The notes beneath the pieces were generated by a model. That model saw only the letters and a list, made by a program, of their open reading frames with translations. It was not told the origin of the DNA and searched no databases. A program made the position numbers and the translations under genes. Shown in pieces: positions 1 through 8,253 of a DNA stretch of 64,000 bases. The stretch spans positions 1 through 64,000 of the forward strand of contig CAJXSZ010000016.1 in the NCBI GenBank assembly GCA_913060815.1, read 5' to 3'. Within the stretch, counting starts at the first letter, position 1. Every line of letters begins with the position of its first letter. This stretch comes from an uncultured Sulfitobacter sp. Its GTDB lineage: Bacteria > Pseudomonadota > Alphaproteobacteria > Rhodobacterales > Rhodobacteraceae.

Positions 1-222
1 CCCCCTGCCCCGCACCCCAAAAAACCGCGCCGCACCCTGCGCGAAGCGGCAAGCCTGCACTTGTCGATCTTGCAACGCCTTGGCCCCTCACCCGTGGCCG
101 AGGACCAGCTTATCCGCGATCTACAACTCCCGCCTGCAGCACTCACGCCCGCGCTGGTCGAGCTTGAGATGGACGGCAAGGTGCTGCGCACTGCGGGCGG
201 CCTCTTGTCCAAGGCTGTCTAG
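1..222 (+). CDS. dprA: DprA (DNA processing protein A), C-terminal end only
   Basis: The open frame enters from the left edge and stops with TAG at 220-222, leaving 73 codons. The translation ends in a compact winged-helix-like segment (SILQRLGPSPVAEDQLIRDL followed by PPAALTPALVELEMDGKV), the pattern of the DprA C-terminal domain. DprA loads RecA onto incoming single-stranded DNA in transformation, and dprA directly before topA is a common alphaproteobacterial order. The Rossmann-like DNA-binding core lies outside the window, so the gene is partial only because of the window edge. Identification rests on a short domain plus gene order. Confidence 0.72.
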   Translation, partial: PPAPHPKKPRRTLREAASLHLSILQRLGPSPVAEDQLIRDLQLPPAALTPALVELEMDGKVLRTAGGLLSKAV

Positions 223-318
223 TCACGACAAACCATCAGCCAGTGGTACGCGCCCTCGATAAGCATCAAAAATCAGTAATTTCCCCGCACTCTGCGCAGC
301 CACTTGGTGCACTGTGCA

Positions 319-347
319 TTGACATTGCCCCCCTCCATCCCACATGA
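319..347 (+). promoter_or_regulatory. Candidate sigma-70 type promoter of topA
   Basis: A perfect TTGACA hexamer at 319-324 is followed after 17 bases by a poor -10 match (ACATGA, 342-347). It lies about 50 bases upstream of the topA start, in the 172-base gap after dprA. In Rhodobacterales the -35 element often dominates, so the weak -10 does not exclude it. This is a pattern call only. Confidence 0.28.
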
Positions 348-394
348 CACTGGCCACAGACGCCGCGTACCACGCACTCCAAGGACCGAATTTT

Positions 395-3178
395 ATGCCA
401 GTAGTTGTTGTCGAATCTCCCGCCAAGGCCAAGACAATCAACAAATATCTCGGTGACAACTTTACGGTTCTGGCCTCCTACGGCCACGTCCGTGACCTGC
501 CTCCCAAGAACGGATCGGTCGACACCGACAATGAATTCGAGATGCTGTGGGAGATCGACAGCGGCTCCAAAAAACACGTCAAAGCGATTGCCGACGCACT
601 TAAAAATGACAACGAACTGATCCTCGCAACCGACCCCGACCGTGAGGGCGAGGCGATCAGCTGGCACCTGCAAGAAGCGCTCACTCTGCGCAAGTCGATC
701 AAGAAAGACACGCCCGTCAGCCGCGTTGTGTTCAACGCCATCACCAAATCCGCCGTGACAGAGGCGATGAAAAACCCGCGTCAGGTCGACATGCCGCTGG
801 TCGAGGCCTATCTCGCCCGCCGCGCGCTGGACTATCTGGTGGGCTTCAACCTCTCCCCCGTTTTGTGGCGCAAACTGCCCGGCGCGAAATCCGCAGGCCG
901 CGTGCAATCGGTAACGCTGCGCATCATCTGCGAGCGCGAGATGGAGATCGAGGCCTTCCGCCCCCGTGAATTCTGGTCCGTCAAGGCCGTGCTCACCACG
1001 CCCGCAGGGCAGGAGTTTGAAGCGCGCCTGACGGAGCTTGCGGGCAAAAAGCTCGATAAATTCGATCTGGGCGATGTAACAAAGGCCGAGATGGCCGTGC
1101 AGGCCGTGGCCTCCCGCGATCTCAGCGTCAGCAGCGTTGAGGCGAAACCCGCCTCGCGCAACCCGTCGCCGCCCTTCATGACTTCGACGCTCCAGCAGGA
1201 GGCGAGCCGCAAATTCGGCATGGGCGCGCGCCAGACGATGAGCACGGCGCAGCGTCTCTATGAAGCGGGTCACATTACTTACATGCGGACCGATGGCATC
1301 GACATGGCGCCCGAGGCCGTACAGATGGCCCGCGACGTCGTCACCGACCGCTATGGCAAGAAATATGTGCCCGAGAAGCCGCGGGTCTACAAAAACAAGG
1401 CCAAGAACGCGCAAGAGGCCCACGAATGCGTGCGCCCCACCGATATGAGCCGTGACGCCTCCGATCTCAAACTGATGGATGGTGACCAACGCAAGCTTTA
1501 TGATCTGATCTGGAAACGCACGCTGGCTTGCCAGATGGAAACGGCCCGCTTCGAGCGTACAACTGTCGAGATCGGGTCAGCAGACAAACAGGTTGGCCTG
1601 CGCGCCAGCGGTCAGGTCATGATCTTTGACGGCTTTCTCAAAGTCTATGAAGAAGGCCGCGATGATGTGGCCGCCGATGACGATGACAAACGTCTGCCCC
1701 AGATCACGGGTGGCGATGCGCTGCTAAAGGCGAGCGCGACACGGCTTCAGGCGGATTTCAACAAATCCGAGGGTGTTGCCGCCGAGGGTGATGTTCTGGA
1801 CGATAAAGACAACGGTCCCGCCGCTGGCATGCAACGCAAATCAGGCGCATTGCTGGCCGAGGGTGCCGCCGTGCTTGGCACCCAGCACCACACCCAGCCG
1901 CCGCCCCGCTACACCGAGGCTACTCTGGTCAAGCGGATGGAAGAATTGGGCATCGGCCGCCCGTCCACCTACGCCAGCATCGTCACCACCATTCAGGACC
2001 GTGGATACGTGCGCCGCGACGGTCAGCGCCTGATCCCCGAGGATAAGGGCCGTCTGGTTACCGCATTCCTCGAGAATTATTTCCGCCGCTATATCGGATA
2101 TGACTTCACCGCCGATCTTGAGGACCAACTGGACAAAGTCTCCGCTGGCGATGCCGAGTATAAGAACGTGCTCGACAAATTCTGGCGCGATTTCTCTGCC
2201 GCTATTGCCGAGACATCAGAGCTGCGCATCACCGAAGTGCTGGAAAAAATTAACGATGTGCTGGCCCCGCATATCTTCCCAGATCAGGGTGACGGCAAAG
2301 ACCCGCGCTTGTGCCCCAACTGCGAGATTGGCCGTTTGAGCATGCGCACCGCGCGCTCTGGCGGCGCGTTTATCGGCTGCTCAAACTATCCCGAATGCCG
2401 CTACACCCGCCCCTTCGGCCCGCCCGATCCAGAGGCCGAAGCCTCCGCCATCCCCCCCGATGGCAAGCTTCTGGGCGAGGACAACGGTGACGAGATCCGT
2501 GTGTTCAAAGGCCGCTTTGGGCCCTACGTGCAGCGCGGCCCGCAAACCGAAGAAGTACCAAAGCCGCCGCGCCAGTCGATCCCCAAGGATTGGGCGCCAG
2601 AAGAGCTGGACCTCGAACGCGCTGTGATGTTGCTGTCGCTTCCGCGCCAGATCGGGCCACACCCCGAGGATGGCATCATGGTCTGGTCCAACATCGGGCG
2701 CTATGGCCCTTATCTCAAGCACGCGCCCTCGACCTCTGATCGCGGTGGTACGAACGCCAACCTTGAAGGCATTGACGAGGTGTTCACCGTCGGGATGAAC
2801 CGCGCCGTGCAGTTGCTTGCCGAAAAAGTCGCCTCGCGCGGGCAACGCGGTGTCGCGGCGGCCCCCCTGCGGGAATTGGGCGAGCATCCTGTTGCTGGTG
2901 GTCCTGTGAACGTGATGAAGGGCAAATACGGCCCCTACGTGAAGTGGGAAAAGATCAACGCGACCATCCCCGACACGATCGAGCCTGAGGAGATCACCCT
3001 TGATCAGGCCGTGGTTCTGATCGACGAGCGTGCAGAGAAGGCAGGAAAGAAGAAACCTGCGGCCAAAAAGAAGGCAGCGCCCAAGAAAAAGGCCGCCGCC
3101 AAAAAACCTGCCGCGAAAAAGAAAGCACCTGCTAAAAAGCCCGCTGCAAAAAAGACAGCGGCGAAGAAAGAAACATAA
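395..3178 (+). CDS. topA: DNA topoisomerase I (type IA)
   Basis: TopA relaxes negatively supercoiled DNA by single-strand passage through a covalent 5'-phosphotyrosine. The product has 927 residues. The TOPRIM domain starts at once (MPVVVVESPAKAKTI) and carries the acidic DPDREGEAISWH motif. The catalytic tyrosine is Tyr296 in GHITYMRTDG. One four-cysteine zinc-finger-like module (CPNC...GCSNYPEC) follows near residue 640. Three topoisomerase C-terminal repeats are marked by GRFGPYVQ, GRYGPYLK and GKYGPYVK. The last 45 or so residues form a Lys/Ala tail, as in alphaproteobacterial TopA. An in-frame ATG at 344 would add 17 residues, but AAGGA at 381-385 sits at correct spacing for 395 and the family begins exactly there. 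Confidence 0.97.
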   Translation: MPVVVVESPAKAKTINKYLGDNFTVLASYGHVRDLPPKNGSVDTDNEFEMLWEIDSGSKKHVKAIADALKNDNELILATDPDREGEAISWHLQEALTLRKSIKKDTPVSRVVFNAITKSAVTEAMKNPRQVDMPLVEAYLARRALDYLVGFNLSPVLWRKLPGAKSAGRVQSVTLRIICEREMEIEAFRPREFWSVKAVLTTPAGQEFEARLTELAGKKLDKFDLGDVTKAEMAVQAVASRDLSVSSVEAKPASRNPSPPFMTSTLQQEASRKFGMGARQTMSTAQRLYEAGHITYMRTDGIDMAPEAVQMARDVVTDRYGKKYVPEKPRVYKNKAKNAQEAHECVRPTDMSRDASDLKLMDGDQRKLYDLIWKRTLACQMETARFERTTVEIGSADKQVGLRASGQVMIFDGFLKVYEEGRDDVAADDDDKRLPQITGGDALLKASATRLQADFNKSEGVAAEGDVLDDKDNGPAAGMQRKSGALLAEGAAVLGTQHHTQPPPRYTEATLVKRMEELGIGRPSTYASIVTTIQDRGYVRRDGQRLIPEDKGRLVTAFLENYFRRYIGYDFTADLEDQLDKVSAGDAEYKNVLDKFWRDFSAAIAETSELRITEVLEKINDVLAPHIFPDQGDGKDPRLCPNCEIGRLSMRTARSGGAFIGCSNYPECRYTRPFGPPDPEAEASAIPPDGKLLGEDNGDEIRVFKGRFGPYVQRGPQTEEVPKPPRQSIPKDWAPEELDLERAVMLLSLPRQIGPHPEDGIMVWSNIGRYGPYLKHAPSTSDRGGTNANLEGIDEVFTVGMNRAVQLLAEKVASRGQRGVAAAPLRELGEHPVAGGPVNVMKGKYGPYVKWEKINATIPDTIEPEEITLDQAVVLIDERAEKAGKKKPAAKKKAAPKKKAAAKKPAAKKKAPAKKPAAKKTAAKKET

Positions 3179-3187
3179 AGAGCCGAA

Positions 3188-3217
3188 CGCTATGGCCTTT
3201 TCAATGAGGCCATAGCG
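3188..3217 (+). terminator. Hairpin downstream of topA
   Basis: CGCTATGGCC (3188-3197) pairs perfectly with GGCCATAGCG (3208-3217) across a 10-base loop, starting nine bases after the topA stop. No U-run follows, so it may act as an mRNA 3' end or processing barrier rather than a classic intrinsic terminator. Confidence 0.5.
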
Positions 3218-3322
3218 CACAAGTTCACGATGCTGTCAGACTGGTCGATCTGCCTTGCACACAGGCCTGCTCCCTCTTTACCTGCCCTTAAAAACTCAAT
3301 TGTTGAGAAAGAGAGCAGCCAA

Positions 3323-3889
3323 ATGACAACCACATCCATTTCACGCAGACGTCTCATGCTGACAGCGGCGGCCGCTACAGCACTGCCTGCGACTGCGCAC
3401 GCGCAGGTTCTTGAAGCCCCCGCAGTCAACCGCCGCAACATCATGGGCTTCACGCTACAGCATTGGCAGGATCACTTTGATACACTCGGCAAAGGGGCGA
3501 TTGTTGCGGATATCGACTCCCGCACGCTCCATTTCTGGAGCGGTGACGGAGAGACCTACAAAATGTATCCCTCGTCCGTCCCCCGCACAGAAGAGCTCAC
3601 GAAGCGAGGCTATACCCGTATCGTGCGCAAACGTGTGGGCCCCGACTGGACCCCGACAGCTTCGATGATGGAGCGTGATCCGACCCTCAAATACATGCCC
3701 CCCGGCCCCGGTAATCCACTGGGGACACACGCCATGTATCTGTCATGGCCTGCCTATCTGATCCACGGAACACATGACACGCGCAAGATAGGGCGCATGT
3801 CCTCCGACGGCTGTATCGGCCTTTACAACCACAAGGTCGAAGAACTCTTTGCCATCGCCCCAGTCGGCACGCAGGTGCGCCTGCTCTAG
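3323..3889 (+). CDS. L,D-transpeptidase (ErfK/YbiS/YcfS family), Tat-exported
   Basis: The 188-residue product begins with a twin-arginine signal (SRRRLMLTAAAATALPATAHA), so export of the folded protein by Tat is predicted. The catalytic domain ends with the YkuD signature HGTHDTRKIGRMSSDGCIGL, containing the active-site His and Cys. Family members make 3-3 peptidoglycan cross-links or attach proteins to peptidoglycan in the periplasm. The start at 3323 was chosen because the Tat signal begins there. The track-length frame from 3230 adds 31 residues that would bury the signal. It stands alone, separated from topA by a hairpin. The exact substrate cannot be read from sequence. Confidence 0.88.
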   Translation: MTTTSISRRRLMLTAAAATALPATAHAQVLEAPAVNRRNIMGFTLQHWQDHFDTLGKGAIVADIDSRTLHFWSGDGETYKMYPSSVPRTEELTKRGYTRIVRKRVGPDWTPTASMMERDPTLKYMPPGPGNPLGTHAMYLSWPAYLIHGTHDTRKIGRMSSDGCIGLYNHKVEELFAIAPVGTQVRLL

Positions 3890-3987
3890 CTCTCTGCCGC
3901 CGCTGCGGCGCAGCATATCATTGACACCTGCTGCGCCCAGCGTCACAAACTCCCTCGACCACTTCACGGTTCACGGGAGCGTTTAAG

Positions 3988-4692
3988 ATGAAGAAAATAT
4001 ACGGAAGCGCCGCAGAGGCCCTCGACGGGGTCCTCGAGGACGGCATGTTAATCGCATCGGGCGGCTTTGGCCTGTGCGGCATCCCCGAGCTTTTGCTCGC
4101 CGCGATCCGCGATGCAGGTACCAAAGATCTGACCTTTGCATCGAACAACGCAGGCGTTGATGACTTTGGCATCGGCATCCTGCTGCAAACAAAACAGGTC
4201 AAGAAGATGATCTCCTCCTATGTCGGGGAAAACGCGGAATTCATGCGCCAGTATCTGAGCGGTGAGCTTGAGCTGGAATTCACGCCGCAGGGCACATTGG
4301 CCGAACGGATGCGCGCAGGCGGCTCCGGTATTCCGGGCTTCTACACCAAAACAGGCGTGGGCACTGTGATCGCAGAAGGCAAGGATGTGAAGAACTGGCA
4401 CGGTCAGGACTATATCCTTGAGGAAGGTATCTTTGCGGATCTCGCCATCGTGAAGGCTTGGAAAGCGGATGAGACGGGCAATCTGGTCTTCCGCAAGACA
4501 GCGCGCAACTTCAACCCGCCTGCGGCCATGTGCGGCAAGGTCTGTATTGTCGAGGTTGAAGAGATCGTGCCCACAGGCAGCATTGATCCCGATCACATCC
4601 ACCTGCCCGGCATTTACGTGCACCGCATTATCCAGGGTGAGCACGAGAACCGCATCGAACAACGCACCACACGTAAACGCGAGGAAGCATAA
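3988..4692 (+). CDS. scoA: 3-oxoacid CoA-transferase subunit A (succinyl-CoA:acetoacetate type)
   Basis: This 234-residue protein is the alpha subunit of a class I CoA-transferase. It opens with MKKIYGSAAEAL and carries the glycine-rich CoA-binding loop GGFGLCGIPE (about residues 25-34), followed by SNNAGVDDFGIGILL. It pairs with the subunit B gene two bases downstream to move CoA from succinyl-CoA to acetoacetate in ketone-body or poly-hydroxybutyrate turnover. The motif spacing fits ScoA/AtoD rather than PcaI, but acceptor specificity in this family is not certain from sequence. Confidence 0.9.
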   Translation: MKKIYGSAAEALDGVLEDGMLIASGGFGLCGIPELLLAAIRDAGTKDLTFASNNAGVDDFGIGILLQTKQVKKMISSYVGENAEFMRQYLSGELELEFTPQGTLAERMRAGGSGIPGFYTKTGVGTVIAEGKDVKNWHGQDYILEEGIFADLAIVKAWKADETGNLVFRKTARNFNPPAAMCGKVCIVEVEEIVPTGSIDPDHIHLPGIYVHRIIQGEHENRIEQRTTRKREEA

Positions 4693-4694
4693 TC

Positions 4695-5318
4695 ATGGCT
4701 TGGGATCGTAATCAAATGGCGGCACGCGCCGCTCAAGAACTTGAAGACGGCATGTATGTGAACCTCGGCATTGGCATTCCGACGCTGGTGGCCAACTATG
4801 TCGGCGACAAGGATATCACCCTTCAGTCAGAGAACGGCATGCTGGGCATGGGCCCCTTCCCCTATGAGGGTGAAGAGGACGCTGACCTGATCAACGCAGG
4901 CAAGCAAACCATCACCGAGATGGACCGCACCGCCTATTTCGACAGCGCGACCTCCTTCGGCATGATCCGTGGCGGCAAGATTGCAGCGGCAATCCTTGGT
5001 GCTATGGAAGTGGCCGAGAACGGTGATCTGGCCAACTGGATGATTCCCGGCAAGCTGGTCAAAGGCATGGGCGGCGCGATGGATCTGGTTGCGGGTGTGG
5101 GTCGGGTGATCGTGGTCATGGATCACGCAAACAAGCACGGCGAAAGCAAGGTACTCAAAGAGTGCACCTTGCCGCTTACGGGCAAAGGCGTTGTGGACCG
5201 TATCATCACCAATCTAGGCGTACTGGACGTGGTCGAGGGCGGATTGCGCATTGTCGAATGTGCCGAAGGGGTGAGCGAAGAAGAACTGCGCGCTGCCACG
5301 GATGCGACTTTGGTCTAG
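4695..5318 (+). CDS. scoB: 3-oxoacid CoA-transferase subunit B
   Basis: The 207-residue beta subunit carries the catalytic glutamate, Glu46, in the signature QSENGMLGMGP, which forms the glutamyl-CoA thioester intermediate. GIGIPTLVANYV precedes it, as expected for the family. The ATG lies two bases after the scoA stop, so the two subunits are translationally linked and made in equal amounts. Downstream it converges on the lytic transglycosylase gene with only 39 bases between the stops. Confidence 0.92.
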   Translation: MAWDRNQMAARAAQELEDGMYVNLGIGIPTLVANYVGDKDITLQSENGMLGMGPFPYEGEEDADLINAGKQTITEMDRTAYFDSATSFGMIRGGKIAAAILGAMEVAENGDLANWMIPGKLVKGMGGAMDLVAGVGRVIVVMDHANKHGESKVLKECTLPLTGKGVVDRIITNLGVLDVVEGGLRIVECAEGVSEEELRAATDATLV

Positions 5319-5346
5319 CAAAGCGCCTTCTACTAGATAGCAAACG

Positions 5347-5378
5347 GTGTTTGCGTCCTATTTCATCGACGCAAACAC
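5347..5378. terminator. Inverted repeat between converging scoB and transglycosylase genes
   Basis: GTGTTTGCGTC (5347-5357) is a perfect reverse complement of GACGCAAACAC (5368-5378), with a 10-base loop. It covers the last codons and stop of the minus-strand transglycosylase and lies 28 bases after the scoB stop. It could serve as a two-way transcript end, but neither side has a clear U-run. Confidence 0.42.
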
Positions 5379-6182
5379 ACAGCCGTCCGAGATTAACTCG
5401 GGCGGCGTTTTACATAGCCCCTTGGCGACCTGAAATGCGGCCAAGACTTTGGGCACATAATCGCGCGTCTCGGGGAATGGCGGCACACCTGCGTGTTTCC
5501 GCACCGACCCCTCCCCCGCATTATATCCTGCCAGCACCAAAATCGGGTCATTGCTGAAATGCCCCATTAACCAATCGAGATACTTGATCCCGCCTGCGAT
5601 GTTCTCTTGTGGCACGCTACTGTCTGATACGCCAAAGCGGCTGGCGGTATCAGGCATCAATTGCATCAGCCCCTGCGCGCCCGCCGAGCTAACCGCATCC
5701 ACACGTCCCGCAGATTCCACCGAAATCACGGCAAGCGCCAGCGCGGGAGACACTTTAGTCCCGATACTAGAGCGCAAGATATCAATCCCGTGCAGCTTTG
5801 CTATGTCCTGCATATGCTGAAGCCGTGGCGCTTGGACCTGTGCACCGGCGCCCGCCAGTGTGTTCATCGCCATCTCGAGCCGTCCCGGACCCGAATCCTC
5901 TACATCAGGTGAGATTTTCGTCCAGAACCAGTCATATTGCCCCTGGGACGTCCGCGCCACACTGCCAGACGGCGCAACCGTTGCCGATGCGGCAGGCGCT
6001 ACAGCAGGTTTCGGACGGTTAATCTGAACCGTGACCCGCTTTGTCTCACCCGCCTTGGGCGGTTTTACAAACTTTGGCTTGAAATCAGGGAAAGGCGCTG
6101 GGGATTCAGCGCGCAGTTCACCCGAAACAGGCATAAAGGCCGCTAGAACGCCCGAGATCACCAATAGAGATATCCGTTTCAT
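5358..6182 (-). CDS. Periplasmic lytic transglycosylase (SLT family)
   Basis: This 274-residue exported protein has a signal peptide (MKRISLLVISGVLAAFMPVSGELRA region), a Pro/Lys-rich linker and a C-terminal SLT goose-lysozyme domain. Visible domain motifs are LAVISVESAGR with the catalytic Glu, SSAGAQGLMQLMPDTA, and LAGYNAGEGSV. Such enzymes cut the MurNAc-GlcNAc bond to leave 1,6-anhydroMurNAc, often to make room for envelope machines. It diverges from the pilus locus, so a role in opening peptidoglycan for pilus assembly is possible but unproven. The start at 6182 was chosen because the signal peptide begins there. Confidence 0.87.
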   Translation of the reverse strand: MKRISLLVISGVLAAFMPVSGELRAESPAPFPDFKPKFVKPPKAGETKRVTVQINRPKPAVAPAASATVAPSGSVARTSQGQYDWFWTKISPDVEDSGPGRLEMAMNTLAGAGAQVQAPRLQHMQDIAKLHGIDILRSSIGTKVSPALALAVISVESAGRVDAVSSAGAQGLMQLMPDTASRFGVSDSSVPQENIAGGIKYLDWLMGHFSNDPILVLAGYNAGEGSVRKHAGVPPFPETRDYVPKVLAAFQVAKGLCKTPPELISDGCVFASMK

Positions 6183-6307
6183 GGAACCTGCTTTTACTTT
6201 TGACTGCTTTTTTCCATCAATATTGCGGAAATCCGGCGCTGAGGCTAGCAAATGAGACCTTCAACCATGGCGATTTCGCCACAATTGCGATGTTTCAGCC
6301 GCAGCCA

Positions 6308-6349
6308 TTAACCACTATTCAGCAATGCGATTTAAAAAATCGTTTAAAT
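6308..6349. promoter_or_regulatory. AT-rich palindromic control region ahead of the pilin genes
   Basis: The 359-base gap 6183-6541 holds the divergent promoters of the transglycosylase and the pilus locus. Within it are TTAACCAC (6308-6315), resembling a CtrA half-site, and a perfect inverted repeat ATTTAAA (6330-6336) / TTTAAAT (6343-6349). A nested palindrome CGATTT-AAA-AAATCG overlaps it. TTAA to TTAA spacing is 8, not the 7 of the CtrA consensus, so the binding factor is unknown. Nothing else in the gap looks coding. Confidence 0.35.
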
Positions 6350-6541
6350 TCATGTGCTTGGAAAAAAACTGCAATCATTCCGTCAGATGGAAGCAAATGC
6401 CGCATTTGCCGTCAAATTCATGCCCCATTCATACAGCTATATAGCGTCATACCAAGTCGAGCAGGCCTGAATGAGAGCGGGCCGGTACGCAAGGCAGGGT
6501 TGGAAACTTTGAAACCTAAAATCCTTTGGAGGGATACTACC

Positions 6542-6745
6542 ATGATGAAATTCGTAAAAAACTTCCGCAATGACGAAGACGGCGCCGTAACAGTTGACTG
6601 GGTTGTTCTGACAGCTGCGGTTGTTGGTCTCGCGATTGCCGCATACGGCTCCATCCAGACCGGTGCCACAGACATGACAGCCGCCACATCCACCTTCCTG
6701 GCCGGCCAGACAATCGGTGAAGTTGGCGCACCAGCAGCTGACTAA
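6542..6745 (+). CDS. Flp-type class IVb pilin, first copy
   Basis: The 67-residue product is a short pilin: a basic leader, then EDG|AVTVDWVVLTAAVVG and a hydrophobic helix. Cleavage by the prepilin peptidase is inferred after Gly14. Canonical Flp pilins carry Glu-Tyr at mature positions 5-6; here the pair is Asp-Trp (Asp19, Trp20). A strong ribosome site TTTGGAGGG ends 11 bases before the ATG. This gene, its paralog at 6870 and the pilus machinery at 7198-18721 lie in one direction, so this is probably the main or one of two pilus subunits. Motif divergence leaves some room for a minor pilin role. Confidence 0.82.
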   Translation: MMKFVKNFRNDEDGAVTVDWVVLTAAVVGLAIAAYGSIQTGATDMTAATSTFLAGQTIGEVGAPAAD

Positions 6746-6788
6746 GCTTTAGCTGCGGTAACGGCCCCGCGCCATTGCCACAACCTGA

Positions 6789-6823
6789 GGGGGCTGCGTT
6801 CTGCATGGAATGCAGCCCCCTTT
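6789..6823 (+). terminator. Strong hairpin between the two pilin genes
   Basis: A 13-bp stem with one G-U pair (6789-6801 with 6808-6820, GGGGGCTGC side) and loop TGCATG is followed by TTT. It lies 44 bases after the first pilin stop and 47 before the second pilin start. It probably ends or attenuates the abundant pilin message, giving a higher dose of pilin 1 than of downstream genes. Confidence 0.72.
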
Positions 6824-6869
6824 GCCATTGTACGGTCGCAGGTTTGTGGCCCCTTTCGAAAGAAAAGTC

Positions 6870-7070
6870 ATGTTTGATAAAATCGAAAACTTCGCCGCAT
6901 CCGAAGATGGTGCCGTAACCGTAGATTGGGTTGTTCTGACAGCCGCAGTCGTCGGTCTTGCCATTGCCGCATTCGCCGCCATCCATCAGGGCAGCGTCAG
7001 CGTGGGCAACAATGTCGGCACCTATCTGACAGACACCACGCCCGAGGAAATTATGGACCTCGGCAGTTAA
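6870..7070 (+). CDS. Flp-type class IVb pilin, second copy
   Basis: This 66-residue paralog shares an identical 23-residue core with the first pilin, running from Glu12 through the start of the hydrophobic helix, with the same inferred cleavage after Gly14 and the same Asp-Trp pair. The two differ in leader and C-terminal tail (YLTDTTPEEIMDLGS here). Codons in the shared core differ at many third positions, so the duplication is not recent and the core is under protein-level selection. The ribosome site is weak (GAAAG), unlike that of copy one, which suggests lower expression. Confidence 0.78.
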   Translation: MFDKIENFAASEDGAVTVDWVVLTAAVVGLAIAAFAAIHQGSVSVGNNVGTYLTDTTPEEIMDLGS

Positions 7071-7197
7071 TCCACCGTAAGGGATGCCATCTTTTTGCAT
7101 CACCTGACCGTAGAATAACCACAATCAACTGACACAATAGTCAGAGTAAGAAACAAGTCCTGCAGCCGTGGGGCCATGAGGTAAAGAGGAGCACAAA

Positions 7198-8049
7198 ATG
7201 CGTATGATTTTTGGGTTAGTATTGCTGGTCGGCATCGCTTTGGCCGGCGGGGCTGTCTATCTCGCTAAAGGCCAGATTGGCCAATACAAATCGGCCATCG
7301 CACGCGCTGAGGCCGCAAAACAGAAAATTATTCCGATGCAGACTGTGATCGTTGCCTCCCGCGCGCTCAAGTACGGTGAGAAGCTTGCTGCAGAGGATGT
7401 GCGCTCGGTCGAGTTCCCGGTTAACGCACTGCCCGAAGGCTATTACGCCGAAATGACGTCTCTCTTCCCCGAAACAACAGACGAGCCGCGGGTAATCCTG
7501 CGCCCCATTGAAAAGGACGAGCTGATCCTGTCGGTCAAAGTGACCAAACCGGGCGAAGATGCTGGTCTGACCTCACGGTTGGCACCTGGCATGCGCGCCT
7601 TTGCGATCAATGTTGACGTCTCCTCCGGTGTGTCGGGCTTTCTACGCCCCGGTGACCGTGTCGATGTCTACTGGACTGGCCGCGTAGGTGGAAATGGCAG
7701 CCGCACCGAAGTCACAAAGCTGATCGAGGCAAGCGTTGCCCTCATCGCGGTCGACCAGCGCTCTGGCGATGTTGAAGGCGCGCAGATTGCCCGCACCGTG
7801 ACCGTTGCAGTAGATCCTGTGCAGGTCGCCGCACTGGCTCAGGCTCAATCCACGGGCCAGTTGTCTCTGTCGCTTGTCGGTGTCGGCGATGACGTTGAAG
7901 TCGCCAGCAACATCGAAGTCAATCAGCAGGATCTGCTGGGTATTGTCGAGGCGGCACCCGCCCCCGAAGCCGTTGCAGAGAAAGTTTGCACAATCCGCAC
8001 ACGCCGTGGCGCAGAGGTTGTAAACCTGCCGATCCCCTGCACCAACTAA
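7198..8049 (+). CDS. cpaB: Tad pilus assembly protein CpaB (RcpC)
   Basis: CpaB is a periplasmic, inner-membrane-anchored protein that works with the CpaC secretin. The 283-residue product has an N-terminal membrane anchor (MIFGLVLLVGIALAGGAVYL), then an SAF-type domain from about residue 45 (VIVASRALKYGEKLAAEDV) and the RcpC/CpaB core with GFLRPGDRVDVYWTG. GAGGAG at 7186-7191 places the ribosome correctly. It is the first machinery gene of the pilus operon. A terminator-like hairpin and 204 bases separate it from cpaC. Confidence 0.92.
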   Translation: MRMIFGLVLLVGIALAGGAVYLAKGQIGQYKSAIARAEAAKQKIIPMQTVIVASRALKYGEKLAAEDVRSVEFPVNALPEGYYAEMTSLFPETTDEPRVILRPIEKDELILSVKVTKPGEDAGLTSRLAPGMRAFAINVDVSSGVSGFLRPGDRVDVYWTGRVGGNGSRTEVTKLIEASVALIAVDQRSGDVEGAQIARTVTVAVDPVQVAALAQAQSTGQLSLSLVGVGDDVEVASNIEVNQQDLLGIVEAAPAPEAVAEKVCTIRTRRGAEVVNLPIPCTN

Positions 8050-8079
8050 GCAATTTACCCCGCTTACCTTGTGAAATCG

Positions 8080-8106
8080 ACGCCGCTCCCGTGCCGGGGG
8101 CGGCGT
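8080..8106 (+). terminator. GC-rich hairpin after cpaB
   Basis: ACGCCGCTCCC (8080-8090) pairs with GGGGGCGGCGT (8096-8106), one G-U, loop of five. It begins 30 bases after the cpaB stop. Only a short mixed TTGCTCATTT follows, so termination is probably partial. Confidence 0.5.
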
Positions 8107-8253
8107 TGCTCATTTGACGCTGTTGCTATTTATCCACAGCAACCTCGCTACTGAACGCATTGATTCTTGCAAAAAATCTGGAATTGCAGCAGGGTTATAC
8201 AAACGACGGGCGCTAAGACCCTATTTTGAGGCGTGATCACAAAGGCAGGTCAC

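Noticed and set aside
266-1489. 407-codon open frame antisense to topA
   Set aside because: Shadow of topA codon bias; no domain, no ribosome site, and topA is certain.
3030-3175. Lys/Ala repeats at the topA end as a tandem DNA repeat
   Set aside because: It is the ordinary basic tail of alphaproteobacterial TopA; codons vary and there is no exact repeat unit.
6332-6347. TTAA-N8-TTAA as a CtrA site
   Set aside because: The consensus needs N7; kept only as an unassigned palindrome.
8130-8138. TTATCCACA, a perfect DnaA-box match before cpaC, inside a GTTGCT/AGCAAC repeat
   Set aside because: One or two such matches are expected by chance in 64 kb, and no cluster, AT-rich unwinding element or replication gene is near.
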